Source of the DNA: Megasphaera coli
GTDB lineage: Bacteria; Bacillota; Negativicutes; Veillonellales; Megasphaeraceae
Length of the DNA: 64,000 nucleotides
Direction of reading: 5' to 3'
Assembly (NCBI RefSeq): GCF_900095855.1
Contig: NZ_FMIY01000001.1
Coordinates: forward strand, 40,088 to 104,087
Positions 52,401 through 60,199 of the stretch are shown here, piece by piece. How positions within the stretch are numbered: the stretch's first letter is position 1; every line of letters begins with the position of its first letter. The notes under the pieces were generated by a model, which saw only the letters and a list, made by a program, of their open reading frames with translations, did no database searches and was not told the DNA's origin. A program made the position numbers and the translations under genes.

Positions 52401-52870
52401 AAAGCCGTATCGGCAATTTTACGCTGCAGCACACCTTCCGGCAAGGAACGGGCAATATCATTCAGTGCGTCCGCCGGGACGGCAAAAGAACGACATTCAT
52501 TCAAAAACTTTGCCATCATGCCGGCAAAATTCGGTTGTTCCGCGGCCTGCCGTAAAGCCGTAAACTCCGTCAAGTTCTTGGCGGTAAGGCGATTCAAAAC
52601 AATTCGTTTATCAAAATCGGAAAGAGATGCTTCGGCCATACCGCACTCTTGCAGCACCAGGTAGGCCAGACGGTTGAAACCGACGACGCGCGTGCCCATA
52701 AAGCCGCGGCCGGCCATATATTCGGCAAGGCGCCGTTCCGTGCTGTATGTGCCTTGGTCCGGCACGAGAAGCAGTGCTTTTTTGCTTGCCTGCTGCGCCG
52801 CTTTTATTTTATTAAAGCAGTATGTAGTTTTTCCGCTGCCCGCTTTTCCGAAAAGGACCGTAAGAGCCAT
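49472..52870 (-). CDS. addB: ATP-dependent nuclease subunit B (AddB)
   Basis: A 1132-residue partner of AddA. The N-terminal Walker A is FGKAGSGKTTYCFNKI; a C-terminal RecB-type nuclease has IMDYKSGRKAV, flanked by the four Fe-S cysteines: one upstream in YRRCPFAFF and three in CDYCPYAAVC. These are the AddB hallmarks in Firmicutes. ATG at 52870 was chosen over TTG at 52876 because GGAG lies 9 bp before it. First gene of the addB-addA-sdaAB-sdaAA run. Confidence 0.95.
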   Translation of the reverse strand: MALTVLFGKAGSGKTTYCFNKIKAAQQASKKALLLVPDQGTYSTERRLAEYMAGRGFMGTRVVGFNRLAYLVLQECGMAEASLSDFDKRIVLNRLTAKNLTEFTALRQAAEQPNFAGMMAKFLNECRSFAVPADALNDIARSLPEGVLQRKIADTAFLYDRYEAYLQEHFDSSCDIFTALAEKAGQATFLQDAVVYVDGFQWFTPQQLHVLKSVVTAAAEVVITLTMDPEQPERQARETALYHRAYEAYREICELFTDVRLVSVTGAGQSELQRFHDAFFKTLPTQLERPISGLTSAECKNRTIEVDYMARTVRRLVRQGRRWRDIVIISRSGDPYNQLCERIFKEYDIPCFTDYRRPMKAHPLVEAIASVLETVLHNKGNTDALFRLLKTDLMPFTRREADDLENYCLAAGIRGIRWQEARDWQYLPKGLHPYNYDLTYINDIRQRVVALLSPLRRLQGETAELHVFAALLWQWLAAVAVPARLSEWQKEAIAAGREEDAKEHEQVWKKVVFLLERLVELCGHDIVTGREFVKLLTEGLEELHFTLIPPTLDHVTVTTVDRGYTLRSPVVFVCGMNDGVFPLHYGEEGILNDRERQALKKTGLPLGPDSRFRTFQERFLFYLAVTRAEEELYLTRALADEDGTELIPSTWIKELEKKGYVRETVKEDGSVRPERAKEFLVAAPSAFHYLPAMLRPALTGGPVADLWWSLYDWGLAHGYGTDMRKRLAGLFYQNSVQPLPPKLTAALFLHDRKLSGSVTLFEKYRRCPFAFFAQYALVLRERPVYTFAAPDFGTLVHGVLRGLGERLLAAGRQWRDLTDDEIEVLCREETEKLAANTAGNILVSDAYFLQIKERLVDTLIRTVRYLQAFSRVSEFSLTALEKPFGKKGDWKGAAFILSNGVTVQLNGQIDRIDTIHRQGRTFVLIMDYKSGRKAVTLQEIYDGLELQLIMYMATALNNLDGDCVPAGAVYCHVRNDIDNCKTEPPEDEKKIAYMNAGRMSGFYLDDAGVMQAMDATIVESSPFSGLHINKNGTLRHSAAIYSELAWKGLVRTAEQRIVDLSSRLTGGHITVSPARWGRKNERKACDYCPYAAVCRFDVTADDGNRWSFAKKTASEEIMKELLKRGGAEDGVD

Positions 52871-52918
52871 ATACAACGTCTCCTCTACACAGCATAACGT
52901 TTATTTTATTACTGTGTA

Positions 52919-52950
52919 AAAAGCCCCGGAACATAAATTCCGGGGCTTTT
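52919..52950. terminator. Bidirectional terminator upstream of addB
   Basis: 13-bp stem AAAAGCCCCGGAA/TTCCGGGGCTTTT with 6-nt loop. On the minus strand it ends the flavodiiron/small-protein transcript. Confidence 0.9.
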
Positions 52951-52953
52951 CCA

Positions 52954-53118
52954 TTACAATTGTAAGCCTTCCTTTAATTTGGCAAAGATTTTTTCTTCTT
53001 CTTCCGTCAGCGGCCGGCCTAAGTCCACTTTCAATTCTTCCCCTTTGTTTTTTGCCTTATCCTGATTATGAAGGTCGCCGCTTTTCGCACTGTCGTCACG
53101 AATAATCACGTTTTTCAC
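52954..53118 (-). CDS. Small acidic/charged protein of 54 residues
   Basis: A 54-residue frame starting at GTG (53116-53118) with AGGA 7 bp upstream: MKNVIIRDDSAKSGD... LTEEEEKIFAKLKEGLQL. It is highly charged, with a predicted C-terminal helix, and has no membrane segment. It starts 12 bp after the flavodiiron gene on the same strand and ends right at a terminator, which supports a two-gene operon. No family is recognised; a role linked to oxygen or NO stress is guilt by association only. Confidence 0.65.
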   Translation of the reverse strand: MKNVIIRDDSAKSGDLHNQDKAKNKGEELKVDLGRPLTEEEEKIFAKLKEGLQL

Positions 53119-53130
53119 CCGGCTTTCCTA

Positions 53131-54366
53131 TTAAATTAAAGTGTTCGGTTCGGCATAAGCCGCAACATCATCGGCAATTTCCTTGGCCATGGCATCAATA
53201 ATCGCTTCCTGATCCGCATGAAGAGACGACTTCATATCTAAGGTAGTCGGGAAAAGTTCGCATTTCTTAAATACGTTTTCCACATAATTTACCATTTCTT
53301 TATGCGCTACGGACGACCACGAATGGCAGCCTAAAACGGCGATTTTGCGATTCTGGAAGGCCAAGGTTGCGAGGTCGTGCAGAAAGTTTTCCATCGGCAG
53401 GAACAGATTCAGGTTATACGTCGGCGATGCCAGTACCAAGTGGCTGTATTCCCAAACCTTGGCATTAATATAGGACGGGTGAACCTTGGACACATCGTAG
53501 AGATATACATTATTCACGCCAAGTTTGCTCAACTTATTGGCCAAAACGCAAGCAGCGCGGCTTGTATCACCATAAATGGATGCAAAGGCGATGATGACGC
53601 CCTTTCTTTCCGGTACGTATTGCGCCCAATGAAGGTACTTGTCGACAATATATTTGATCGTTTCAGGAGTACGGAATACAAGGCCGTGCAAAGGGCAAAT
53701 ATAGTCGATCTGCAAGGTCGCGGCCTTTTTCAGGACGTTCATAACCTGCATACCGTATTTACCGACAATATTGACGTAATAACGGCGTGCTTCATCCAAG
53801 TATTCTCCCTCATAGTTTACCTGGTCCGCATACACATTGCCGACGGTGCCGAACATACCGAAAGCATCGGCGGAAAAGAGAATTTTGTCGGTTGCATCAT
53901 AGGTCATGAACACTTCCGGCCAATGAACCATAGGCGCCTTGACGAAAGTCAGCTTGTGTTTACCCAAGTCGAGCTGATCGCCGTCTCCGATGGGATGATA
54001 ATTGGCTTTATAGTCTTCACTGTAGAACTGTTCGAAGAGCTTGAAGGTCTGTGCCTGGCCGACGATTTTTACATCAGGATACTTTTCAATGAGGGCCAGG
54101 GCGGAACTTGCATGATCCGGCTCCATGTGCTGAATAATAAAGTAGTCCAGTTTGCGGCCCTTCAAGAGATACGCCACGTCCTCCAAAAATTCGTCGCGGC
54201 AACTCTTGTCGATACCGTCGAGAACGCAGGTCCTTTCGTCATCAATAAAGTATGAATTATAGCTTACGCCGGCAGGAAGCGGAAAAATACGTTCAAACAA
54301 GGGAGTGACAAAGTCATTGCACCCCATCCAATAGACACCGTTTTTAATTTCTTCAACACTATGCAT
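53131..54366 (-). CDS. Flavodiiron protein (A-type flavoprotein, FprA-like)
   Basis: A 411-residue cytoplasmic enzyme reducing O2 to water and/or NO to N2O. The N-terminal metallo-beta-lactamase-like domain has the diiron ligands HMEPDH, VHWPE, SADAFG and PLHG, all present. The C-terminal flavodoxin domain binds FMN (FASIYGDTSRAA, SPTYNLNLF, LGCHSWSS). There is no C-terminal rubredoxin or flavin-reductase fusion, so electrons must come from a separate donor. AAGGAGG precedes the ATG. It protects anaerobes from oxygen. Confidence 0.95.
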   Translation of the reverse strand: MHSVEEIKNGVYWMGCNDFVTPLFERIFPLPAGVSYNSYFIDDERTCVLDGIDKSCRDEFLEDVAYLLKGRKLDYFIIQHMEPDHASSALALIEKYPDVKIVGQAQTFKLFEQFYSEDYKANYHPIGDGDQLDLGKHKLTFVKAPMVHWPEVFMTYDATDKILFSADAFGMFGTVGNVYADQVNYEGEYLDEARRYYVNIVGKYGMQVMNVLKKAATLQIDYICPLHGLVFRTPETIKYIVDKYLHWAQYVPERKGVIIAFASIYGDTSRAACVLANKLSKLGVNNVYLYDVSKVHPSYINAKVWEYSHLVLASPTYNLNLFLPMENFLHDLATLAFQNRKIAVLGCHSWSSVAHKEMVNYVENVFKKCELFPTTLDMKSSLHADQEAIIDAMAKEIADDVAAYAEPNTLI

Positions 54367-54427
54367 ATGCGTCCTCCTTAGGTCTACACAACTTCATATT
54401 GAAATTCTATCCATTACTGTGTTCCTT

Positions 54428-54456
54428 ATTGTATCATTTTTCAGACAAATAAGTAA
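54428..54456 (-). promoter_or_regulatory. Promoter of the flavodiiron gene
   Basis: TTACTT (complement of 54451-54456), 17-bp spacer, TACAAT (complement of 54428-54433). Confidence 0.55.
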
Positions 54457-54475
54457 TATCCGGTAAAAAATAACC

Positions 54476-55681
54476 TCATCGTTTTTTCGTATTATTCCGC
54501 TCCGTCTCTTTGGCGTCACCGGACTTCTTCGTATCGCTTTTCTTCTTACGCTGTTTTTCAACCGCTTCTTTTTCTTTCGCTTCCGCACGAGACGATAACG
54601 ACTCGGCCTCATTTGTAATGGTCGATATGACCTGCTTTACCACTTCCGTATCGGCATCACTCAAAGCCGTTTCCGAACCGAGAAGCTCCCGCGCCTGCCC
54701 GGCAATGGCCGCAGCTTCGCTCTTTACCTGAGAGACACTAAGCTTTCCGTTCTCATATTTCTGCTGCAGCGCATGAAGAGATTCCGTAATATCTTCGGCT
54801 TTCCTACGAATACGTGCAACAGCCGCATCGCTTTCCAGCTGCTTTCTTGCGGCCGTCTCTTTGGCCTTTCGGTCCTCTTCGTCCCGCAGCCGCTGTTCTT
54901 CCTGTTGCTGTTCGGAAATAGTACGCAACGTGTTGGCCGTAATATGTGTACCTTCATAGTATTCATAGGCCATATAGCCCAGGATAAAGAGGGGAATGAA
55001 TAACAAGGCCACTTCAAAGCGGCGCAGGCGCACGGCCTTATCCCAATCACGGGTATATTTGCGGCGAAATTCCATGACGATAACGCTGAAGAAAATACAT
55101 ATGATGACAAATAAAAATGCGTAAATCGTCAATTTATGCCAAACCGTCGCCTGGAGCTTAATGGTTTGCGGTTTTGTGCCGGTGAGCCGCCACATGTAAG
55201 TTTGCCCCTGCACATCGGCGGCGGGGCTGTTACTTTTCACATCCGTACCGGCCGGAAAGGACACGATGTATTCCAAGTCGGCGCCGTTTTCAGGCATGGC
55301 TTTACCCAAACGCAAATAGCCGAGACTGCCGTCATTGTAAGTATAATCAATATAATACATGGTGCAAATAATACCGTCATGGGTCTTGTGCACGATTCGG
55401 TCAATAGAGCTCTTATTGGCGCCTTCACTGGTTAAGGTCCTCATGGCGCGAAAGCCCTTGCCGTTATTGTTGTCATAATCCATAACCGTATAATTGCGCT
55501 TCTGAAACTCGTCCGCGTCGGCTTCAAGCGCATCCTTATCCGACTCCGAAGCGGATACCTTCAAAATATCCTGCGTCTCGCTGCCGTCATCGTGAATAAT
55601 CGTTTGCGATCTGAAGCCAGATAATAAGGCGAAAGCAAATATTAAAGCGGCTGTCAGCCCTATTTTTACATAAGGTTTCAT
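54476..55681 (-). CDS. Membrane protein with extracytoplasmic domain and coiled-coil tail (unknown)
   Basis: A 401-residue protein. An N-terminal signal anchor (residues 7-23) is followed by an extracytoplasmic domain of about 150 residues (RIVHKTHDGIICTMYYIDY), two more membrane helices (about 187-208 and 228-245) and a Lys/Glu-rich coiled coil from about 260 to the C-terminus. No known family is recognised. It is the third gene of a minus-strand operon behind the GDYXXLXY-like and DUF2157 genes, 28 bp away. The shape suggests a tethered cytoplasmic scaffold linked to an external sensor, which is inference. Confidence 0.7.
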   Translation of the reverse strand: MKPYVKIGLTAALIFAFALLSGFRSQTIIHDDGSETQDILKVSASESDKDALEADADEFQKRNYTVMDYDNNNGKGFRAMRTLTSEGANKSSIDRIVHKTHDGIICTMYYIDYTYNDGSLGYLRLGKAMPENGADLEYIVSFPAGTDVKSNSPAADVQGQTYMWRLTGTKPQTIKLQATVWHKLTIYAFLFVIICIFFSVIVMEFRRKYTRDWDKAVRLRRFEVALLFIPLFILGYMAYEYYEGTHITANTLRTISEQQQEEQRLRDEEDRKAKETAARKQLESDAAVARIRRKAEDITESLHALQQKYENGKLSVSQVKSEAAAIAGQARELLGSETALSDADTEVVKQVISTITNEAESLSSRAEAKEKEAVEKQRKKKSDTKKSGDAKETERNNTKKR

Positions 55682-55709
55682 TATGCCCTCTCTTTCCCTT
55701 ACAGTTCTT

Positions 55710-56369
55710 TTACTCTTCCTTCGGCGGAACCATGGTGCTTTCTACTATGCGAATCTTAGGAGCCGTCCCCTTGGCATCGTCATGAGGCATACCCTGCAAA
55801 GCGGCACCTGTACTGCTCGCTTCCAAGGGAATGCCGTTAATATAAATTCCGTCAATAACACCGTCCCCTTTTTTAAGGCGCACATTGGCAATAACGCTGT
55901 CTCCTGCGGAAATATCGTAAATACCGTCTCTATATTCGGGCGCTACGCGATATCGGTCAAAGCCGACCTTGAACTGCACGCTCCTCGCTTCTTCATCGAC
56001 GGCGACAACCTTCGCCTTCATATAATCGCTCCGATCCGCAGGCGGCGAGGCCGATGCACCGCGAACTTCCATAATACCCCGTGTATCCTGCCCGATGGCC
56101 ACATATATTTCCTGACCCTTTACAGGCAAGGCCGTGTCATTCCAGACGGTTGTATCTTCCGGAAAAATAACCCGAATATAATCCGTACCGAAAGCGCTCA
56201 TTTCCAGACGCAATACGCAGCGCCACTGGTAGGGAATACCGTCGACCGTAATATTATGCCAATGCCAACTGTAATAAAAGAGAAAGCCCAGTTGAATCAG
56301 GACGGTCATAATCAAAACCAAGTATACGCCGCCGGCTCCTACGGAAAAAGAGTTGCCTCTTATCTTCAT
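55710..56369 (-). CDS. GDYXXLXY-like membrane-anchored protein
   Basis: A 219-residue protein with one N-terminal membrane helix (VYLVLIMTVLIQLGFLFYYS), then an extracytoplasmic beta-rich region with VDGIPYQWRCVLRLEMSAFGTDYIRVIF. DUF2157 genes are commonly paired with GDYXXLXY proteins, whose signature is only loosely kept here (GTDYIRVIF). Its start ATG touches the DUF2157 stop region, so the two are coupled. Function is unknown. Confidence 0.65.
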   Translation of the reverse strand: MKIRGNSFSVGAGGVYLVLIMTVLIQLGFLFYYSWHWHNITVDGIPYQWRCVLRLEMSAFGTDYIRVIFPEDTTVWNDTALPVKGQEIYVAIGQDTRGIMEVRGASASPPADRSDYMKAKVVAVDEEARSVQFKVGFDRYRVAPEYRDGIYDISAGDSVIANVRLKKGDGVIDGIYINGIPLEASSTGAALQGMPHDDAKGTAPKIRIVESTMVPPKEE

Positions 56370-58027
56370 TATTTTCCGCCTCCTTCATCAGCCCAAGGAG
56401 AGCGCATAGGCTCTTTCTTTTCTTTTTTGCTGTCCTTCCCGACACTTTCCCACGGGGACGTACCCGGCTTTCTTTCGGTTGCCTTTTCTTTCGGACGCGT
56501 TACTTTCTGCTGGGCTATAATAGGCACACTGTCGGGACTGTGGAAGACGGGCGGCACAAATTGTGACGGCTCCGTTTCTTTCGCTACGACAGTCGTTGCG
56601 GTCTCCGATTGGCGCATCCATTCAGGCATATCCGCCTCACGGCTCTGCAAGGAAGCCGGCTCCGCCTGCCGGCCCGCCTTGCCGCGATTCTTTCGCTTGC
56701 CGCCGCTGCGCACATCCGTAACGGTTCTGCCGCTGTGCGGCGTAACGGTACGGGCACGGCGCTTCTTTTGTATTTTGTCGATTTGCGTAATCACCAAAGC
56801 TGCAATGACAATAACCGTCACCGGTACAAAGGGCGAGAACGTGTTGCCCGCCACGACGGCAATAACGAGTATAACCAAGGCGCCGATACCCAGGCGCAGA
56901 TGGTTGGCATGTCCCGGCCGGGTACCCTGGCCGACTTCATAAAAAGCTATAAACAAGGCATAGAGAAAGGAGAGTACCAATGGCAAGGATGAATATATGC
57001 CGCTGCGTACCAACAACGTTTCAACTCCCAGCAGCACGGGTATGCCCGTGTACAGAAGAGGTGCCCATAAACGTTTCTTTACACCTTTAGTGAAAAGGGC
57101 CGCTTCCACTGCGAAGATAACAATTGTAATCAATGTCGTGGACCAGTGAAATCCGGCTATATCGGCAATGCCGACCCAAACGGAAGGCACTGTAGAAATT
57201 ATTAAAGCACCTATTGCCGCAATACGGCCGAACCAACGGAAAGGCGTACCGTACGCCTTGTGAATGTCAATGGAATAGCCCGTCAACATCATCAGTACGG
57301 CCAAGTTCCCCAAAACAAAGAAGGGAATATAATCACTTTCAACGATAACGACTGCAAAAGCCACAAAGACCCCGATCGTCATGAGCCAAGAAAACAGGGA
57401 CAGGCGCACTTCATCACCGTGACGGAAAAAAACGCCATATGCCGGCAGAAGTGCAATCAACATGAGCCAAATAGAGCCCACCCCGAAGGGTGCGTTAAGC
57501 ATGCCGCCCGTGCCGGCCCAAAACAGCAGAGACGCGACATACCAAACGGCTCCGCCGAGAGAGCGGAGCAAATACACGGCAGGCAACCCTAGAAGGGCGC
57601 CTACGGCAATATACGAAGACCTGTCGCCGCCGACATAAAAGGTCTGTTCCACGACGGCAAAGACGACAAAGATAATCAAATAATGGACAATGCAGGCAAT
57701 TTCTCCGAATAATTGAGCCTGTTTTCGCTGTACGATACCGGCAAAAATACCGAGTTGAGAGAGAAAGAGCAAAACCGCTCCAAAGACCAGGCGTGCCGTC
57801 ATGGATACGGCATACCACACGTGTGCAACACCCCAGACGGCACCGATTGTCGCTAAAGTGAATCCGATTACAAGCAGGAGAATCCCTAAGGGCAACTCCA
57901 AAAAAGACACGGCCTTTTCTCTACTGTATCGCACTTTCAGTTCTTGCCGCGCATTTTCAGAAATAAGCCCTTCTTCGGCAAGAGAATCAATTTCCCTGTG
58001 CAGCCATTCTTCGGACTTTTTTATCAT
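56369..58027 (-). CDS. DUF2157 multi-spanning membrane protein with disordered C-terminal tail
   Basis: A 552-residue protein. The N-terminal about 30 residues are cytoplasmic (EEWLHREIDSLAEEGLIS, typical of DUF2157), followed by about twelve hydrophobic helices (50-430) and a Lys/Arg/Pro-rich, probably disordered cytoplasmic tail of about 120 residues with repeated SPW motifs near the end. DUF2157 proteins are of unknown function, often next to a GDYXXLXY partner as here. The gene heads a three-gene operon. The tail is an unusual addition. Confidence 0.78.
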   Translation of the reverse strand: MIKKSEEWLHREIDSLAEEGLISENARQELKVRYSREKAVSFLELPLGILLLVIGFTLATIGAVWGVAHVWYAVSMTARLVFGAVLLFLSQLGIFAGIVQRKQAQLFGEIACIVHYLIIFVVFAVVEQTFYVGGDRSSYIAVGALLGLPAVYLLRSLGGAVWYVASLLFWAGTGGMLNAPFGVGSIWLMLIALLPAYGVFFRHGDEVRLSLFSWLMTIGVFVAFAVVIVESDYIPFFVLGNLAVLMMLTGYSIDIHKAYGTPFRWFGRIAAIGALIISTVPSVWVGIADIAGFHWSTTLITIVIFAVEAALFTKGVKKRLWAPLLYTGIPVLLGVETLLVRSGIYSSLPLVLSFLYALFIAFYEVGQGTRPGHANHLRLGIGALVILVIAVVAGNTFSPFVPVTVIVIAALVITQIDKIQKKRRARTVTPHSGRTVTDVRSGGKRKNRGKAGRQAEPASLQSREADMPEWMRQSETATTVVAKETEPSQFVPPVFHSPDSVPIIAQQKVTRPKEKATERKPGTSPWESVGKDSKKEKKEPMRSPWADEGGGK

Positions 58028-58092
58028 AATTACACTACTCCCTAAGACATGACTATATCAATCCAACATAGTAAACCTAATTTATCTATATC

Positions 58093-58120
58093 AGTATATC
58101 ATAAAACCCCGACAGTCCAA
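58093..58120 (-). promoter_or_regulatory. Probable promoter of the DUF2157 operon
   Basis: TTGGAC (complement of 58115-58120), 16-bp spacer, TATACT (complement of 58093-58098). Confidence 0.5.
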
Positions 58121-58167
58121 ACAAAAAGGCCATTTCCTTCATTAAAATATTATTCTGCCTCCGTATA

Positions 58168-58176
58168 TGGTATAAT
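58168..58176 (+). promoter_or_regulatory. Extended -10 promoter of the LPS gene cluster
   Basis: TGGTATAAT has the TGn extension and a perfect -10; the -35 region is poor. It lies 68 bp before the first glycosyltransferase. Confidence 0.6.
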
Positions 58177-58244
58177 TCCATTGATACACAGGATATATTA
58201 CATATATTTTTACCGCACGACCGATATCATCGACAGGAGATCAT

Positions 58245-59003
58245 ATGAGCTCGCTTTCCGTGATTATACTTGCAAAAAATGAAGAAAAAAACATCGGTGA
58301 CTGCATCAAATCGGCAAAATTCGCTGATGAAATACTCATAATCGACGATTACAGCACGGACTCGACCGCATCTATTGCGAAAACATTAGGCGCACGCGTT
58401 GTAGAACACAGCCTTAACAACAGTTGGGAATCACAAAAGAACTTTGCCATTTCTATCACAACCGGTGAATGGATATTCTTTTTGGACGCCGATGAGCGTA
58501 TTTCCTCCAATTTGGCAGACGAAATCAGCAAAATTGTCCAAAATAACACCTATATTTGCGGCATTATCCGGCGGTATAATCAATTCCGCCATTATACGGC
58601 TACTCACGGCTCCGTACGCCCCGATAAGGTATTGCGTCTCTGCCCAAAAAAGGGAGCTCATGTAGTGGGGCGTATACACGAGCAGCTGGAAGCGCCTTAT
58701 GAAGAAAAAGTGCTGAGCGGGAAATTATATCATCGTACTTATGAAAACTGGGAGCAGTATTTCAGAAAATTCAATCAATATACATCTCTTTTAGCCCAGC
58801 AATATGTGGAACAGAAAAAAACGATCCGTTTTGTGTCCCATATTTTACTTCGGCCGCTTTGGGCGTTTATCAAAATATATCTAATCCAAGGCGGCTTCAG
58901 AGATGGAAAAATAGGCTTTGTTCTCTCTATGAACCATGCCTTTTACACGTTTACCAAATATGTAAAAGCCTATTACCTTTACCGCAGTGACGGCGAATTA
59001 TGA
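58245..59003 (+). CDS. Family 2 glycosyltransferase, LPS core (WaaE/KdtX-like)
   Basis: A 252-residue GT-A fold enzyme with LSVIILAKNEEKNIGDCIKS, the DxD-type FFLDADERIS and IHEQLEAP. Sequence pattern matches WaaE/KdtX beta-1,4-glucosyltransferases that add a sugar to the LPS inner-core heptose. AGGAG precedes the ATG. The next glycosyltransferase starts 28 bp after its stop. The codon usage is more AT-rich than in the central window, as is common for LPS genes. Confidence 0.85.
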   Translation: MSSLSVIILAKNEEKNIGDCIKSAKFADEILIIDDYSTDSTASIAKTLGARVVEHSLNNSWESQKNFAISITTGEWIFFLDADERISSNLADEISKIVQNNTYICGIIRRYNQFRHYTATHGSVRPDKVLRLCPKKGAHVVGRIHEQLEAPYEEKVLSGKLYHRTYENWEQYFRKFNQYTSLLAQQYVEQKKTIRFVSHILLRPLWAFIKIYLIQGGFRDGKIGFVLSMNHAFYTFTKYVKAYYLYRSDGEL

Positions 59004-59031
59004 TTTACGGCAAAAGCAAGGACAACATCAT

Positions 59032-60093
59032 ATGACGATGATAAATATTATGGGTGCCTCTCTCTGGGGCGGCGGCGAACAATATGTATACGATGTATGC
59101 GATGAGTTGACATCTCGCGGCATAGAAAACTATGTCTTAGTTGATGAACACAACAGGCTTTTTATGGAGCGCATGCGGCCCGTCAGTCATATCGTGCCGC
59201 ATAATTTACAAAAATGGAAGGGCTTCATGAACATTCGCACTCTTGCCCGCACCCTAACAAAATTGGGGATAACTGTAATTTGCTGTCATTCCGGTAAGTA
59301 CGTATTATTAAGCATTGCCTTAAAAAAGCTGGTTGGCTGTAAATTGCTATTCTTCAAGCACAATGTAATCCCTTATAAAACCGATATCTATCATCGCTGG
59401 ATTACATCACAAGTAGATGCGTTTATCTGTGTATCACAGCTCGTCTATGATAAACAAACGGTCCCTGCACGCACGGACAAGTTTCATATGGTCTATAACG
59501 GTGTTAATCCCCGCCGCTTTGCAAAAAATACGACAGCCACAAAGGACACCGACTTTTTCACCTTAGGGTATGCAGGCCGTATAAGGGAGAATAAGGGTGT
59601 TTATGACTTAATTGATGCTGCCGTTATACTGCACAAACACTATCCTGCTGTCAGGCTCTTTCTCGCCGGTCACGGTACGCCACAAGCCCTCGCGGCGTTG
59701 CAAAATCACATTGCCGCCAGCCGAGCGGAAAGCTTCGTGCAGTACCGCGGTTTTTACGAGCATATAGAGCTTTTTTATAAAGACTTGGACATACTGGTTC
59801 TCCCTTCTAAAGTAGCGGAAGCATTCGGTCTGGTCTTATGTGAAGCCATGTATCTGGGTATTCCCGTTTTAACGAGCAGATCCGGTGCGCAAACTGAAAT
59901 TATTGAGGATCATAAAAACGGCTACATTATTGCCTCTGTAAACGCGACCTCTTTAGCGCTTAAAATAAAAGAAATTTACGAAAATAAAGAGTACTTGCCT
60001 GCCGTCATAGAGAACGGAAAGAAAACTGTCGCTTCCCGCTTCATGATCAATGAAACAGTAAATAAGATAAAAGAAATTATAAATCATCTTTAA
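59032..60093 (+). CDS. Family 4 glycosyltransferase (LPS/polysaccharide)
   Basis: A 353-residue GT-B fold enzyme. The acceptor loop GASLWGGGEQYVYDV is near the N-terminus; the donor domain has LGYAGRIRENKGVYDLI, then PSKVAEAFGLVLCEAMYLGIPV with the E-x7-E pair of retaining GT4 enzymes. It probably adds a hexose or hexosamine to the LPS core. ATG at 59032 follows AAGGA; the upstream in-frame ATG at 58987 lies in the previous gene. No terminator separates it from the O-antigen-ligase gene. Confidence 0.87.
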   Translation: MTMINIMGASLWGGGEQYVYDVCDELTSRGIENYVLVDEHNRLFMERMRPVSHIVPHNLQKWKGFMNIRTLARTLTKLGITVICCHSGKYVLLSIALKKLVGCKLLFFKHNVIPYKTDIYHRWITSQVDAFICVSQLVYDKQTVPARTDKFHMVYNGVNPRRFAKNTTATKDTDFFTLGYAGRIRENKGVYDLIDAAVILHKHYPAVRLFLAGHGTPQALAALQNHIAASRAESFVQYRGFYEHIELFYKDLDILVLPSKVAEAFGLVLCEAMYLGIPVLTSRSGAQTEIIEDHKNGYIIASVNATSLALKIKEIYENKEYLPAVIENGKKTVASRFMINETVNKIKEIINHL

Positions 60094-60199
60094 ACAGCCT
60101 AAGATAAGACCGATATTTTTTTGCTGTAAAATGTCTGAAAAATAACTGATGACGGCAACTGCATACAGTTCGCCGTTCTTCTTTTCCGGGAGCTTATGT

